Below, one piece after another: positions 14,724 to 23,031 of a stretch of DNA of 46,496 bases. The position numbers and the translations under genes are program-made. The stretch spans positions 1-46,496 of the forward strand of contig MWDG01000015.1 in the NCBI GenBank assembly GCA_002070455.1, in the 5' to 3' direction. Every line of letters begins with the position of its first letter. Positions within the stretch are counted from its first letter, which is position 1. The stretch comes from Deltaproteobacteria bacterium ADurb.Bin151. GTDB lineage: Bacteria > Desulfobacterota > Syntrophia > Syntrophales > Smithellaceae. The notes beneath the pieces were generated by a model. That model saw only the letters and a list, made by a program, of their open reading frames with translations. It searched no databases and was not told the origin of the DNA.

Positions 14724-15803
14724 TTATTTTCTCCTCGCTGCCGCGAGTTTGGCCTGAAGCTCGTCGATTCTCTTATGATTATCCTCTGAACCGATGTAGG
14801 TCCTGAAAAGCCATTCCTGGATGCGCAGGGCCCCGTCAAGGTCTTCATTGAGCACTTTATTGGCAATTGCCTTGGTTTCTTTAAGACAGGCGTGATCATA
14901 AGCGGCCATTTCACGGGCAATTTCGCCAACGGATTCCAGCAGTTTGCCTTCCGGAAAAATCTTGCTTATGTAGCCCATCTTTTCCGCCTCATAAGCGTCA
15001 TAGATCCTTCCGGTCAACGCTACTTCTTTAGCCCGTCCCAAGCCGATGATGCGCCACAGCGGATCCATAATGGGCGTGAGGGACAAAACGATTTCACGCT
15101 GTCCGAATTTGGCCCGCTCGGAAGCGTAGCGAATGTCACACATCATGGTCAGGTCAAACCCGCCCGCAATGGCCGCACCGCCAACCGCACAGATCACCGG
15201 TTGCGGACAAAACAAAATCGACCGGTATGCACGATGAAACAGGTCAATGTATGTCTCATTGGAAACTTTTTCGAGTTTGCGGATTTCATTCAGATCAAAT
15301 CCTGCCGAAAAATATTTCTCGCCGCCTGTAAAAACCACAACGTTTATGTCCCTGCGGTCGGCAATGGCTGCGAACAGGGCTGCTATTTCATCGAGGACCT
15401 GAGGTGCAAGAGCATTGCCTTTGTCCGGCCTGTTGATCGTTACGGTCGCCACTTTTGCGTCTACGTGCAACAGCAGATATTTCAGATCCATAAGTTTGCC
15501 TCCATTTTTCAATGCTTTTATTTTCTGAATGATGGCTTCAGAGAGTCCCCCTTCCGGCATCTCCTGGAAATCAACGGATTGACCGGCAACAACAATCCAG
15601 TTTCCGGTCAACTCCTCAAGCTCGGGCTTCCTGGCACAGGCCGTTGGGCAACCGCATAGCAAAATACCGGCGTCAAAAATCTTTCCGGTTGATTGGTCTG
15701 TGAACTGATAACCACTTGCAAGAGAACTTTCTACATCACGGATGATTTTTAATCTGTCGATCTGGCAGTTGCAGCCGCCGCAGTATTTGACAACTATATC
15801 CAA
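14724..15803 (-). CDS. Crotonase-superfamily enzyme fused to an N-terminal Cys-rich domain
   Basis: The C-terminal 255 residues (from M105) form a full-length enoyl-CoA hydratase/isomerase domain with the oxyanion-hole segments SAGFDLNEI and GGAAIAGGFDLTMMCDIRYASERAKFGQ. The first glutamate of classical hydratases is Asp here and the second (in GTIPGAGG) is absent (LSLTPIMDP), so hydration may not be its reaction. The first ~100 residues carry C8-x2-C11-x-C13 and C50-x-C52-x3-C56, a pattern suggesting a thioredoxin-like Fe-S or thiol domain that I cannot name securely. ATG 15491 (M105) has a TGGAGG site seven bases upstream, so the free crotonase may also be made. The thioredoxin gene lies 28 bp upstream, consistent with shared redox chemistry. 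Confidence 0.85.
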   Translation of the reverse strand: MDIVVKYCGGCNCQIDRLKIIRDVESSLASGYQFTDQSTGKIFDAGILLCGCPTACARKPELEELTGNWIVVAGQSVDFQEMPEGGLSEAIIQKIKALKNGGKLMDLKYLLLHVDAKVATVTINRPDKGNALAPQVLDEIAALFAAIADRRDINVVVFTGGEKYFSAGFDLNEIRKLEKVSNETYIDLFHRAYRSILFCPQPVICAVGGAAIAGGFDLTMMCDIRYASERAKFGQREIVLSLTPIMDPLWRIIGLGRAKEVALTGRIYDAYEAEKMGYISKIFPEGKLLESVGEIAREMAAYDHACLKETKAIANKVLNEDLDGALRIQEWLFRTYIGSEDNHKRIDELQAKLAAARRK

Positions 15804-15831
15804 ATGGTTCGAGCTCCGGTTTTTTCTGACT

Positions 15832-16173
15832 TTAAGCCAGGACGCAGGATTTGATAAAATCCTTTATCTGTTTGTCACTCAAACCAGTACCCGGCTTGCC
15901 GTCCAGGCGTTTGACGGCCCGGCCTTTGTCAAAAAGGATCAACGTAGGGAAAATGTCAATGTCGTATAAATCGGCAATGCGCTCCTCATCGTCGGCAACC
16001 AGAAGAAGGTGCCGTTGCTCTGTCATCGCCTGCTTTTCAAATACAGGGAGGGCCTTTCTGCAAAACGGACACCAGGAGACATAAACCATGGCGATGACGT
16101 GATCATGGTCATTGAGAGTCTGTTGAAGGTCTTCGAGATTGTCCACGGAGGCGCATTTCTCACTTGTGCCCAT
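15832..16173 (-). CDS. Thioredoxin-like protein
   Basis: A 113-residue thioredoxin-fold protein. The active site is SWCPFC (C35, C38) and the cis-Pro loop is IFPTLILF. The Pro-Phe pair between the cysteines differs from the usual Gly-Pro, which shifts redox potential, so it may act as a dedicated reductase or disulfide exchanger rather than the general thioredoxin. ATG 16173 with AGGAGG nine bases upstream decides the start; the open frame extends 32 residues further without a binding site. It lies between the SDR gene and the fused crotonase gene in the same orientation. Confidence 0.85.
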   Translation of the reverse strand: MGTSEKCASVDNLEDLQQTLNDHDHVIAMVYVSWCPFCRKALPVFEKQAMTEQRHLLLVADDEERIADLYDIDIFPTLILFDKGRAVKRLDGKPGTGLSDKQIKDFIKSCVLA

Positions 16174-16205
16174 AGAGATTTTCCTCCTTGCTGACGATGA
16201 TATAA

Positions 16206-16985
16206 TTATTTTTTCAAAGGGGCTCCCGCAACAAATCTTTCCTGCAGCTTGCGCATCCCCTTGAGCCACCTTGTATAGTCGGATGTTTTTCTCTGCATGT
16301 AGGTTTTGACTTCCGGGTGAGGCAGGATCAGAAATTCATCGGCCCGAAAGGCTTCTATCACGGCGTCTGCCAACTGTTCGGGTTTCATCATACCGTCCAC
16401 CGCCGCCACGCCGCCGCCCTGACGCGTCATTTCCGTATCCACCGCCTGCGGGCACAGGGCAAATACGGAAATACCCTGATCGCCGTAAGTAATTGCCAAA
16501 TTCTCCGCCAGCCCCACCGCCGCGTGCTTGGTAACGGAATAAGGCAGGGAACCGATCTGGCTGAGAAGCCCCGCGGCGGAGGCCGTGACCATAAAGGCGC
16601 CCCCGCCTTGTCTGATCATGCCGGGCAAAACAGCGCGCGCCGCAAAAACGTGGGACAGCACATTAATTTCCCATATCCTCTGCCAGGTTTTATTATCCAC
16701 TTCATAACCGCCCAGGGCGAGGATTCCCGCGTTGGAACAAAAAATATCAATCCGGCCATGCCTGTCTTGCACAAACTTCACCAGGCGGATGATGTCTTCT
16801 TCCCTGCTGACATCGCACAACACTGCCTCGCCTTTGATCTCATCTGTTACAGCTTTCGCACCCGCCTCGTTGACATCCGCCGCAACAATTGCCTTTGCAC
16901 CTTCCCTGAAAAACCGCAGGCACAATCCCCGGCCAATGCCGGATGCCGCTCCCGTGACAACAATGACCTTTCCCGTGACTTCCAT
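16206..16985 (-). CDS. Short-chain dehydrogenase/reductase
   Basis: A classical 259-residue SDR: cofactor motif TGAASGIG (11-18), D37 at the end of the second strand (favouring NAD(H)), SNAG 84-87, catalytic S136, Y149 and K153. The C-terminal ~70 residues (PEQLADAVIEAFRADEFLILPHPEV...YMQRKTSDYTRWLKGMRKL) are of the kind seen in SDRs acting on larger acyl or steroid-like substrates. First gene of the three-gene unit with thioredoxin and crotonase. Start supported by GGGAG five bases upstream. Substrate unknown. Confidence 0.9.
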   Translation of the reverse strand: MEVTGKVIVVTGAASGIGRGLCLRFFREGAKAIVAADVNEAGAKAVTDEIKGEAVLCDVSREEDIIRLVKFVQDRHGRIDIFCSNAGILALGGYEVDNKTWQRIWEINVLSHVFAARAVLPGMIRQGGGAFMVTASAAGLLSQIGSLPYSVTKHAAVGLAENLAITYGDQGISVFALCPQAVDTEMTRQGGGVAAVDGMMKPEQLADAVIEAFRADEFLILPHPEVKTYMQRKTSDYTRWLKGMRKLQERFVAGAPLKK

Positions 16986-17038
16986 AAAAACTCCCGTGCT
17001 CCATTTCCTGAGACGTCCAAACGTAGTAATCGTAAGGA

Positions 17039-17857
17039 TTATTTGACTCCGGCCAGTTCCTGAGAGCGTTTTGCCGCTGCTTCCACGGCGGCCATCAGTG
17101 TCGCGCGGATATTTCGCTCCTCCAACACTTTTAATCCTGCGGCCGTGGTTCCGCCCGGCGAGGTGACCATATTCTTCAGCTGCGCCGGGTGCTGCCTGCC
17201 TTCAAGACAAAGCCTGGCTGATCCCAACACCGTCTGTATGGCAAGTTTCTCGGCCAGATCGCGCGCGAGTCCGAGATGAACACCGGCATCGGTCAGGGAC
17301 TCAATGATCACAAAACAATATGCCGGGCCGCTGCCGCTCAAGGCGGTCACGGCATCCATGAGTTTTTCATCCACTTCCACAGCCAGACCCACGGCATTTA
17401 AAATCGCAAGCGCATACTGGACATCGTCTTTTTTTGTAAAATGTCCGCTTGCCACGGCAGCCGCGCCTTCTCCCGCCATGGCGTTGACATTCGGCATCAC
17501 CCTTAAAACGCGCGGGCGTTTGGACAAGGTCTTTTCGATAACATCCGAGGGAACTCCTGCCACGATTGAGATAAACAGCTTCGATGGATTCACGGCAGAG
17601 CGGATTCCTTTCAGGGTTTCCTGAATATTCTGCGGTTTGACCGCCAGAATGACAATGTCCGCATCTTTCACGGCCTGTTTGTTGTCGGCACTGACCTGAA
17701 CTTTCAGGGAAGATCGCAAATCATTGAGTCTGGCGGGATCAATATCCGTCACGATCACATTCTTCGCGGGAAAAATTTTGCGGTCAATCATCCCCCGGGC
17801 AAGAATACTGCCCATCTTTCCGCCTCCGATAATGGCCACTGTCTTGCCTGTAAACAT
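17039..17857 (-). CDS. proC: Pyrroline-5-carboxylate reductase
   Basis: Catalyses the last step of proline biosynthesis, NAD(P)H-dependent reduction of pyrroline-5-carboxylate. The 272-residue product has the Rossmann motif VAIIGGGKMG (7-16), the central VMPNVNAMAGEGAAA and the family signature ALSGSGPAYCFVIIESLTDAGVHLGL, followed by SPGGTTAAGLKVLEE. The normal family length and a GGAGG 11 bases before ATG 17857 argue against the 67-residue open extension upstream. It is divergent from the hydrolase gene at 18000. Confidence 0.95.
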   Translation of the reverse strand: MFTGKTVAIIGGGKMGSILARGMIDRKIFPAKNVIVTDIDPARLNDLRSSLKVQVSADNKQAVKDADIVILAVKPQNIQETLKGIRSAVNPSKLFISIVAGVPSDVIEKTLSKRPRVLRVMPNVNAMAGEGAAAVASGHFTKKDDVQYALAILNAVGLAVEVDEKLMDAVTALSGSGPAYCFVIIESLTDAGVHLGLARDLAEKLAIQTVLGSARLCLEGRQHPAQLKNMVTSPGGTTAAGLKVLEERNIRATLMAAVEAAAKRSQELAGVK

Positions 17858-17999
17858 AATCTGTCCAACCTCCATGGGAATGTAATTACATGCACTTTTT
17901 CCAGGCATCCTGTCAATATAAATCCTGTGCCTTGCCGATTCTTTGATTGCATAAAAATTTGCTTTTGTGGTAGTCACTTTCGCAGGGAGGAATGGTGCG

Positions 18000-18776
18000 A
18001 TGCTGAAGCAATTCACGGTAAAAGGGAAAAGTGTGGCCTGCTGGGTGAATCCGGACAATTTCGGCTCACACGGACAGAGCCTTGTCTTTATTCATGGATC
18101 AGGAAGCAATTCCACCGTATGGTCTTTCCAGTATGCAAACCTTCATCAGGATTTCAACATTATCGCGGTGGACCTTCCCGGTCACGGCCAATCGGAAGGC
18201 GACGGAGAACAGGACATCGCGGCTTATGTTGGCATATTGGAAGCGATTCTTGACACCCTGAAATTGAAGCGGCCCGTGCTGATCGGCCATTCGCTGGGAG
18301 CCGCAATCGCCCTTGGTTTTGCGGCAGTCCATCCGGAAGAAATCAGCGGCGTCGTGGCTGCGGGCGGCGGGTTGACCATGCCGGTAAATCCCGACATTAT
18401 CAAAGGCTTTCTGAGTCAGCCGGATATCATCATGGACATCATCTGTAAAATTTCCCTGGCCAAGGCAAACCGGCCGGTGTTCTATGATGCCATAAGAGCA
18501 AGCCTCGCCGAGGCCCGTGTGGAAGTGATGGCCGGGGACATGACGGCCTGCAGCAAATTCGATCTGACAGGAGATGTGAACAAAATCAAAACCCCGTTGC
18601 TGGTGGTTTGCGGCACGGAAGACAAAATGACCCCTCCTGCTTCATCGGAAAAGATCGCCGCGGAAATTCCGGGCGTAAAGCTCGTGCTGATCGAAGGCGC
18701 GGGCCACATGGCCATGATGGAGAAACCGGAAGATTTCAATCAGGCCGTAAAAGACTTCTGTGAGTCCATCAGATAA
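18000..18776 (+). CDS. Alpha/beta hydrolase (serine type)
   Basis: A 258-residue alpha/beta-fold hydrolase with HGSGSNS as oxyanion motif, nucleophile S98 in GHSLGAA, an acid in CGTEDKMTP and H236 in GAGHMAMMEKP. This is the general esterase/lipase-like or MhpC/BioH-like group; no specific substrate can be assigned. ATG 18000 is preceded by GGGAGG nine bases upstream, which rules out a start at 17967. The gene leads a plus-strand run with yggT, yggU and murJ, spaced 13-36 bases apart. Confidence 0.88.
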   Translation: MLKQFTVKGKSVACWVNPDNFGSHGQSLVFIHGSGSNSTVWSFQYANLHQDFNIIAVDLPGHGQSEGDGEQDIAAYVGILEAILDTLKLKRPVLIGHSLGAAIALGFAAVHPEEISGVVAAGGGLTMPVNPDIIKGFLSQPDIIMDIICKISLAKANRPVFYDAIRASLAEARVEVMAGDMTACSKFDLTGDVNKIKTPLLVVCGTEDKMTPPASSEKIAAEIPGVKLVLIEGAGHMAMMEKPEDFNQAVKDFCESIR

Positions 18777-18797
18777 AACCCCTCTCATGAGGCAGAC

Positions 18798-19094
18798 ATG
18801 TTTGTGCTGAGTAATTTCATAACTGCGATCGCCCGGGTGATTGATATTATTTTAACGGTTTATATGTGGATCATCATCGCCCGCGCCCTGATCTCCTGGG
18901 TCAATCCTGATCCCTACAACAAAATTGTTATTTTTCTTTACCGGGTTACCGAGCCAGTTCTGCGCCCGGTACGCAGAATCATTCCGCGGCACAGCCTCCC
19001 GATCGATTTTGCTCCTCTAATCGTTTTGCTGATCATCATTTTTTTACAGTCTTTCCTGGTAAAAACCATGCTTCAAATGGCCACAGGTTTTTAG
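18798..19094 (+). CDS. YggT-family integral membrane protein
   Basis: A 98-residue membrane protein with two hydrophobic segments (about 5-35 and 72-92). The motif ARALISWVNPDPYNKIVIFLYRVTEPVLRPVRRIIP between them is the YggT/YlmG signature. In other bacteria these proteins sit near cell-division or proC/yggS genes and influence envelope integrity or osmotic tolerance; the exact role is not settled. proC close by on the other strand keeps part of that synteny. Confidence 0.92.
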   Translation: MFVLSNFITAIARVIDIILTVYMWIIIARALISWVNPDPYNKIVIFLYRVTEPVLRPVRRIIPRHSLPIDFAPLIVLLIIIFLQSFLVKTMLQMATGF

Positions 19095-19107
19095 AAAGGT
19101 CTGCAAA

Positions 19108-19425
19108 ATGTCCTCTTCAATACTTATTCGAGAAACGAAAAACGGTCTGAGTTTTGACATCCATGTAAATCCGCATGCCTCCCGGGCCGGCATTTCGGGC
19201 ATATCGGAAGGCATGTTAAAAATAAAGGTTACCGCACCGCCGGTGGAAGGGGCAGCTAATGAGGCCTGCATTGACCTGCTGGCCAAATCATTGAAACTTC
19301 GGAAAAGCCAGATGAAAATATCCACCGGCGCAAAGGGACGAAAAAAAACCATTCTGGTCAGTGAAATCAGTAAAACCGATCTGGAACGGAAAATCCGGCA
19401 ATTGGAAACCGGGCATTCATCATAG
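19108..19425 (+). CDS. DUF167/YggU-family protein
   Basis: A small 105-residue basic protein with the conserved core VNPHASRAGISG ... LKIKVTAPPVEGAANEACIDLLAKSLKL ... ISTGAKGRKKTI, the DUF167 signature. Function in bacteria is unknown. It follows yggT by 13 bases, the usual pairing in many genomes, and is presumably translated from the same message. Confidence 0.92.
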   Translation: MSSSILIRETKNGLSFDIHVNPHASRAGISGISEGMLKIKVTAPPVEGAANEACIDLLAKSLKLRKSQMKISTGAKGRKKTILVSEISKTDLERKIRQLETGHSS

Positions 19426-19460
19426 CAAAGCGATACGCATCAACGCCTGAACATCATAAT

Positions 19461-21071
19461 ATGCGGGAGCTAAAAAACCGGGAAATGGTTAGTCCAACAG
19501 AAAAATCAGAAAATGCCAATGTCGCCAAAGCCGCCGGGATTGTGGGCGCGGCAACCATGGTCAGCCGCGTTTTCGGGGTCGTCCGGGACATGGTGATCGC
19601 CGCCCTGTTCGGAGCGAGCTGGATGACCGATGCTTTCTGGGTTGCCTTTCGCATCCCCAATATGCTCAGGCGCCTTTTGGGCGAAGGTTCCCTGACCATT
19701 TCCTTTGTACCCGTTTTCACCGAATACCTGCAAAAGAAAACCAGGGAGGAGGCCCTCGAGCTGGCTTCCAATGCCTTTACCATTCTATCTGTCATTCTGG
19801 CCGCCGTGTCCGTGCTGGGCATTCTCCTGTCGCCTGTGATCGTCGGATTGATTGCACCCGGCTTTATTACAAATCCGGAACAATTCGCGCTCACGGTTTT
19901 CTTGAACCGCCTGATGTTTCCCTACATCTTCTTCATCGCCCTGGTCGCCCTTTGCATGGGTATTCTCAATTCCTTCCGGCATTTCACCTCACCGGCCCTG
20001 TCGCCGGTCATGTTAAATATTGCCATGATCACGGCCGCGTTCACGTTGCGCGACTGCTTTGCCCAGCCGATTACCGCGCTGGCCGCAGGTGTGCTCATCG
20101 GCGGCGTGCTTCAGCTGGCCATGCAATGGCCGGCCCTCCTGAAATTCGGTGTCAGATTCAGGTTTCGGTTCAACCTCCGTCATCCGGGAATTGAACAGAT
20201 CGGCCTGCTCATGCTTCCCGCGATCCTGGGCGCTGGTGTGGGCACCATTAATGTTTTTGTAGGAACAATCCTGGCTTCCCTGCTGCCCGGCGGCTCCGTC
20301 ACGTACCTATTTTATGCCGACCGCATCATGGAATTTCCGCTGGGTATTTTTGCCATCGCCATCGGAACGGCTGCACTGCCCAGCTTTTCCAAACATGTCG
20401 CCCAGGGACAAATCGACGAGCTAAAATCAAGCATTTCCTTTTCCCTGCGGCTGATGCTGTTTCTAACCGTCCCTTCCATGGTCGCCCTGATGGCCCTGAA
20501 TCTTCCCATCATCTCCGTTTTATTTCAGCGAGGCGCCTTTGATGTTCAGGACGCGGTCTATACCGGCCAGGCCCTGTTCTGCTATGCGATGGGCCTTTGG
20601 GCCTATTCGCTTCTCCGCGTTTTTGTTTCCTCTTTTTATTCCCTTCAGGATTCCAAATGGCCGTTTAAGGCAGCAGTGATCACCCTGATTGTAAATGTGC
20701 TTTGCAGCCTGGCCTTGATGTACCCTTTAAAACACAACGGAATTGCCCTCGCGGGTTCCATCTCCGCCTCTGTCAACGTATTGATTCTGGCCTTTGTCCT
20801 GAAAAAGAAAATCGGTGCGTTTCTTGACCGCGCTTTCTATACTTCATTGCTGAAAATCGTTGCTGCGTCCGTGATAATGCTCGGAGCCATCGGGCTGATT
20901 GAATATTTCATGCCCTGGAACACTTCCGCCGGTCTTCAATCAAGGTTGGTTTTCCTGGCAAGCACTGTCACCGCAGGCGCCTGCGTATTCTTTATCTCGG
21001 CCTACCTCCTGAAAAGCCCGGAAATTCATGCTTTCATCAGCATGATCCAAAAAAGACTAACCCGCTCATAG
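19461..21071 (+). CDS. murJ: Lipid II flippase MurJ
   Basis: Flips lipid II across the inner membrane for peptidoglycan synthesis. The 536-residue product is hydrophobic over its whole length and fits 14 membrane helices. The N-terminal AAGIVGAATMVSRVFGVVRDMVIAALFG and DAFWVAFRIPNMLRRLLGEGSLTISFVPVFTEY are diagnostic MurJ/MviN sequences including the conserved arginines of the central cavity. The start is uncertain: ATG 19461 has no clear binding site, and the ATG at 19485 has only GGGA. Last gene of the run starting at 18000. Confidence 0.95.
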   Translation: MRELKNREMVSPTEKSENANVAKAAGIVGAATMVSRVFGVVRDMVIAALFGASWMTDAFWVAFRIPNMLRRLLGEGSLTISFVPVFTEYLQKKTREEALELASNAFTILSVILAAVSVLGILLSPVIVGLIAPGFITNPEQFALTVFLNRLMFPYIFFIALVALCMGILNSFRHFTSPALSPVMLNIAMITAAFTLRDCFAQPITALAAGVLIGGVLQLAMQWPALLKFGVRFRFRFNLRHPGIEQIGLLMLPAILGAGVGTINVFVGTILASLLPGGSVTYLFYADRIMEFPLGIFAIAIGTAALPSFSKHVAQGQIDELKSSISFSLRLMLFLTVPSMVALMALNLPIISVLFQRGAFDVQDAVYTGQALFCYAMGLWAYSLLRVFVSSFYSLQDSKWPFKAAVITLIVNVLCSLALMYPLKHNGIALAGSISASVNVLILAFVLKKKIGAFLDRAFYTSLLKIVAASVIMLGAIGLIEYFMPWNTSAGLQSRLVFLASTVTAGACVFFISAYLLKSPEIHAFISMIQKRLTRS

Positions 21072-21171
21072 CCTCTCTTGAGCCGACAAAAACATTGACT
21101 TCAATAATTCAAAGTGATAGTAGTTTCCGTCTTTTGCAAAGCGGATCAGCAAAAGGAAATGAAGGAAAATT

Positions 21172-22446
21172 ATGCTGGATATCAAATACTTACGGCAAAA
21201 CATTGATCTCGTCCGGCAAAAAATGGACGAGCGGGGACAAAAAATTGATTTTGACCGCTTTTTAGATCTGGAAGCAAAAAGGCGGGACATTCTGCAGGCG
21301 GTGGAAAGCCTGCGCAATGAACGCAACAGCGTGTCCAAACAGGTCGGCGAACTCAAAAAGAAAAAAGAGGACGCATCCGCGCTGATCGAAAAAATGGCCG
21401 ATGTATCGACCAGAATCAAAGAATATGACGAAAACCTCCGGGTAACGGAAGAAGAACTGAAGGCTTTTGTCATGATCGTGCCGAACATCCAGCATGAATC
21501 CGTACCGCAGGGCGCGGGTTCCGAAGACAATACGGTCGTGCGCACCTGGGGTGAAAAACCGGTTTTCAGCTTCGAACCGAAACAACATTTCGATCTGGGC
21601 GAAAACCTGAATATCCTTGATTTTGCCCGCGGCGCCAAAATTACCGGAGCGCGCTTTACACTTTACCGCGGCGCTGCCGCTCAACTGGAACGGGCGATTA
21701 CAAACTTCATGCTGGACCTGCATACGGGAAACCACGGTTACACGGAAGTATTCACACCTTTTATGGTCAACGCCGAAAGCATGACCGGCACCGGACAGCT
21801 GCCCAAGTTCAAGGAAGATCTTTTTAAAATTGAAGGTATGGAATATTACCTGATTCCGACGGCGGAAGTTCCCGTAACGAATATTCACCGGGATGAAATC
21901 CTGGAAGAGGAAAAACTGCCGATTTATTTTGTGGCATATTCAGCCTGTTTCCGTGCGGAAGCCGGTTCCTACGGCAAAGACACCCGGGGACTGATCCGCC
22001 AGCACCAGTTCAACAAAGTGGAAATGGTGAAGTTTACCAAACCTGAAAACTCTTATGATGAACTGGAAAATCTGACCGCCAACGCGGAAGAAGTCCTCAA
22101 AAGACTGAATATTCCTTTCCGGACGGTATGCCTGTGCACAGCCGATCTGGGTTTTTCATCGGCAAAAACTTACGACGTGGAAGCCTGGCTGCCCGGGCAA
22201 AATACGTATCGGGAAATTTCTTCCTGCAGCAACTTTGAAGATTTTCAGGCCCGTCGCGCGGCGATTCGATTCAGAAGGAAAGACAGCGGCAAGGTCGAAT
22301 TTGTCCACACGTTGAACGGTTCAGGCCTGGCCGTCGGCAGAACGGTTGTGGCCGTAATGGAAAACTATCAGCAGGCTGACGGCAGCATCATCATACCGGA
22401 AGTCCTGCGTCCCTATATGAGAGGCCTTGAACGGATTACTCCGTGA
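21172..22446 (+). CDS. serS: Seryl-tRNA synthetase
   Basis: Class II synthetase that charges tRNA-Ser, and in Sec-using organisms also tRNA-Sec. The N-terminal ~110 residues are the long antiparallel coiled-coil that grips the tRNA variable arm. The catalytic core shows motif 2 ([22 protein letters not shown]) and motif 3 ([20 protein letters not shown]). The length of 424 residues is normal. ATG 21172 has AAGGA upstream. Its stop lies only 33 bases before tRNA-Ser(TGA), so enzyme and substrate RNA may share a transcript. Confidence 0.97.
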   Translation: MLDIKYLRQNIDLVRQKMDERGQKIDFDRFLDLEAKRRDILQAVESLRNERNSVSKQVGELKKKKEDASALIEKMADVSTRIKEYDENLRVTEEELKAFVMIVPNIQHESVPQGAGSEDNTVVRTWGEKPVFSFEPKQHFDLGENLNILDFARGAKITGARFTLYRGAAAQLERAITNFMLDLHTGNHGYTEVFTPFMVNAESMTGTGQLPKFKEDLFKIEGMEYYLIPTAEVPVTNIHRDEILEEEKLPIYFVAYSACFRAEAGSYGKDTRGLIRQHQFNKVEMVKFTKPENSYDELENLTANAEEVLKRLNIPFRTVCLCTADLGFSSAKTYDVEAWLPGQNTYREISSCSNFEDFQARRAAIRFRRKDSGKVEFVHTLNGSGLAVGRTVVAVMENYQQADGSIIIPEVLRPYMRGLERITP

Positions 22447-22479
22447 GAGAAACCGGGGGAAACAGACAAACATCATGAT

Positions 22480-22565
22480 GGAGGGATGGCCGAGTGGTCG
22501 ATGGCGGCGGTCTTGAAAACCGTTGGACGAAAGTCTCGCGGGTTCGAATCCTGCTCCCTCCGCCA
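22480..22565 (+). tRNA. tRNA-Ser (anticodon TGA)
   Basis: Acceptor GGAGGGA pairs with TCCCTCC, discriminator G and encoded CCA follow. The anticodon loop CTTGAAA gives TGA, reading UCN codons. A long variable arm makes it a class II tRNA of 86 nt. The anticodon (TGA, not TCA) excludes tRNA-Sec. Confidence 0.95.
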
Positions 22566-22580
22566 GCATCATTGCGGTGT

Positions 22581-22649
22581 GATCAGGACTTAAGCCGGGT
22601 TTGGCCGATGGTAGACGGGCACCCCGGGCGTTTCGGGAAATCCCTGATC
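22581..22649 (+). other. Fold-back element in the tRNA-Ser spacer
   Basis: In the 157-base spacer between the two tRNA genes, GATCAGG (22581-22587) can pair with CCTGATC (22643-22649), closing a G/C-rich 55-base interior with further pairing potential. A second small stem (CCGCC at 22653 with GGCGG at 22669) follows. It could be a processing signal in a polycistronic tRNA transcript or a remnant; no known RNA family is recognised. Confidence 0.25.
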
Positions 22650-22722
22650 CCTCCGCCGGAAATAAAAAGGCGGCGTCACGATCTTTATGGCGCCGCATTC
22701 TGAGAGGCCTGAAATAATCAGC

Positions 22723-22817
22723 GGAGAGATGGCTGAGTGGCCGAAAGCGATCGCCTGCTAAGCGATTGTACGCCCTTTAAAGGTGTACCGCGGGTTCGAA
22801 TCCCGCTCTCTCCGCCA
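22723..22817 (+). tRNA. tRNA-Ser (anticodon GCT)
   Basis: Acceptor GGAGAGA pairs with TCTCTCC, then discriminator G and encoded CCA. The anticodon stem ATCGC/GCGAT closes the loop CTGCTAA, anticodon GCT for AGY codons. The long variable arm with a GTAC/GTAC-type stem makes it 95 nt, a class II tRNA. Confidence 0.95.
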
Positions 22818-22893
22818 GTTATAAACCACTTCAGAGAAGTTCAGCTTCCATTATTAACCGTTCTTTATCGTCTGGGATAACAACATTTTCAGC

Positions 22894-22960
22894 TTGACGC
22901 CGGAATACTTTTATCGTATTAATTTTTATTAAGAAACAGCCTGTTCATCAAAGGCTGTTT
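22894..22960 (+). promoter_or_regulatory. Promoter and leader hairpin of the PilT-type gene
   Basis: TTGACG (22894-22899) and TATTAA (22917-22922) are exactly 17 bases apart. The leader then holds an 8-bp stem AAACAGCC (22934-22941) with GGCTGTTT (22953-22960), ~72 bases before the ATG. The hairpin may influence mRNA stability or early termination. Confidence 0.45.
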
Positions 22961-23031
22961 CAGACGGGTCATTTTCGATAAGTTGTTTGGTTAATTGAAT
23001 AAGCATGCCGATAGACCGTCGGACATAAAAT

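Noticed and set aside
16174..16269. 32-residue N-terminal extension of the thioredoxin
   Set aside because: No binding site, not thioredoxin-like, while ATG 16173 has AGGAGG well placed.
17858..18058. 67-residue N-terminal extension of ProC
   Set aside because: The family begins at MFTGKTVAIIGGG; the extension runs into the divergent gene's leader.
22321..22698. Minus-strand ORF across the serS end and the first tRNA-Ser
   Set aside because: Its translation is the antisense of a tRNA-Ser (GAGFEPARLSSNGFQDRRHRPLGHPS), a well-known spurious protein pattern.
22480..22817. Possible tRNA-Sec among the two long-arm tRNAs
   Set aside because: The anticodons are TGA and GCT, and both have ordinary serine acceptor stems; tRNA-Sec needs TCA. 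The Sec genes must be sought elsewhere.
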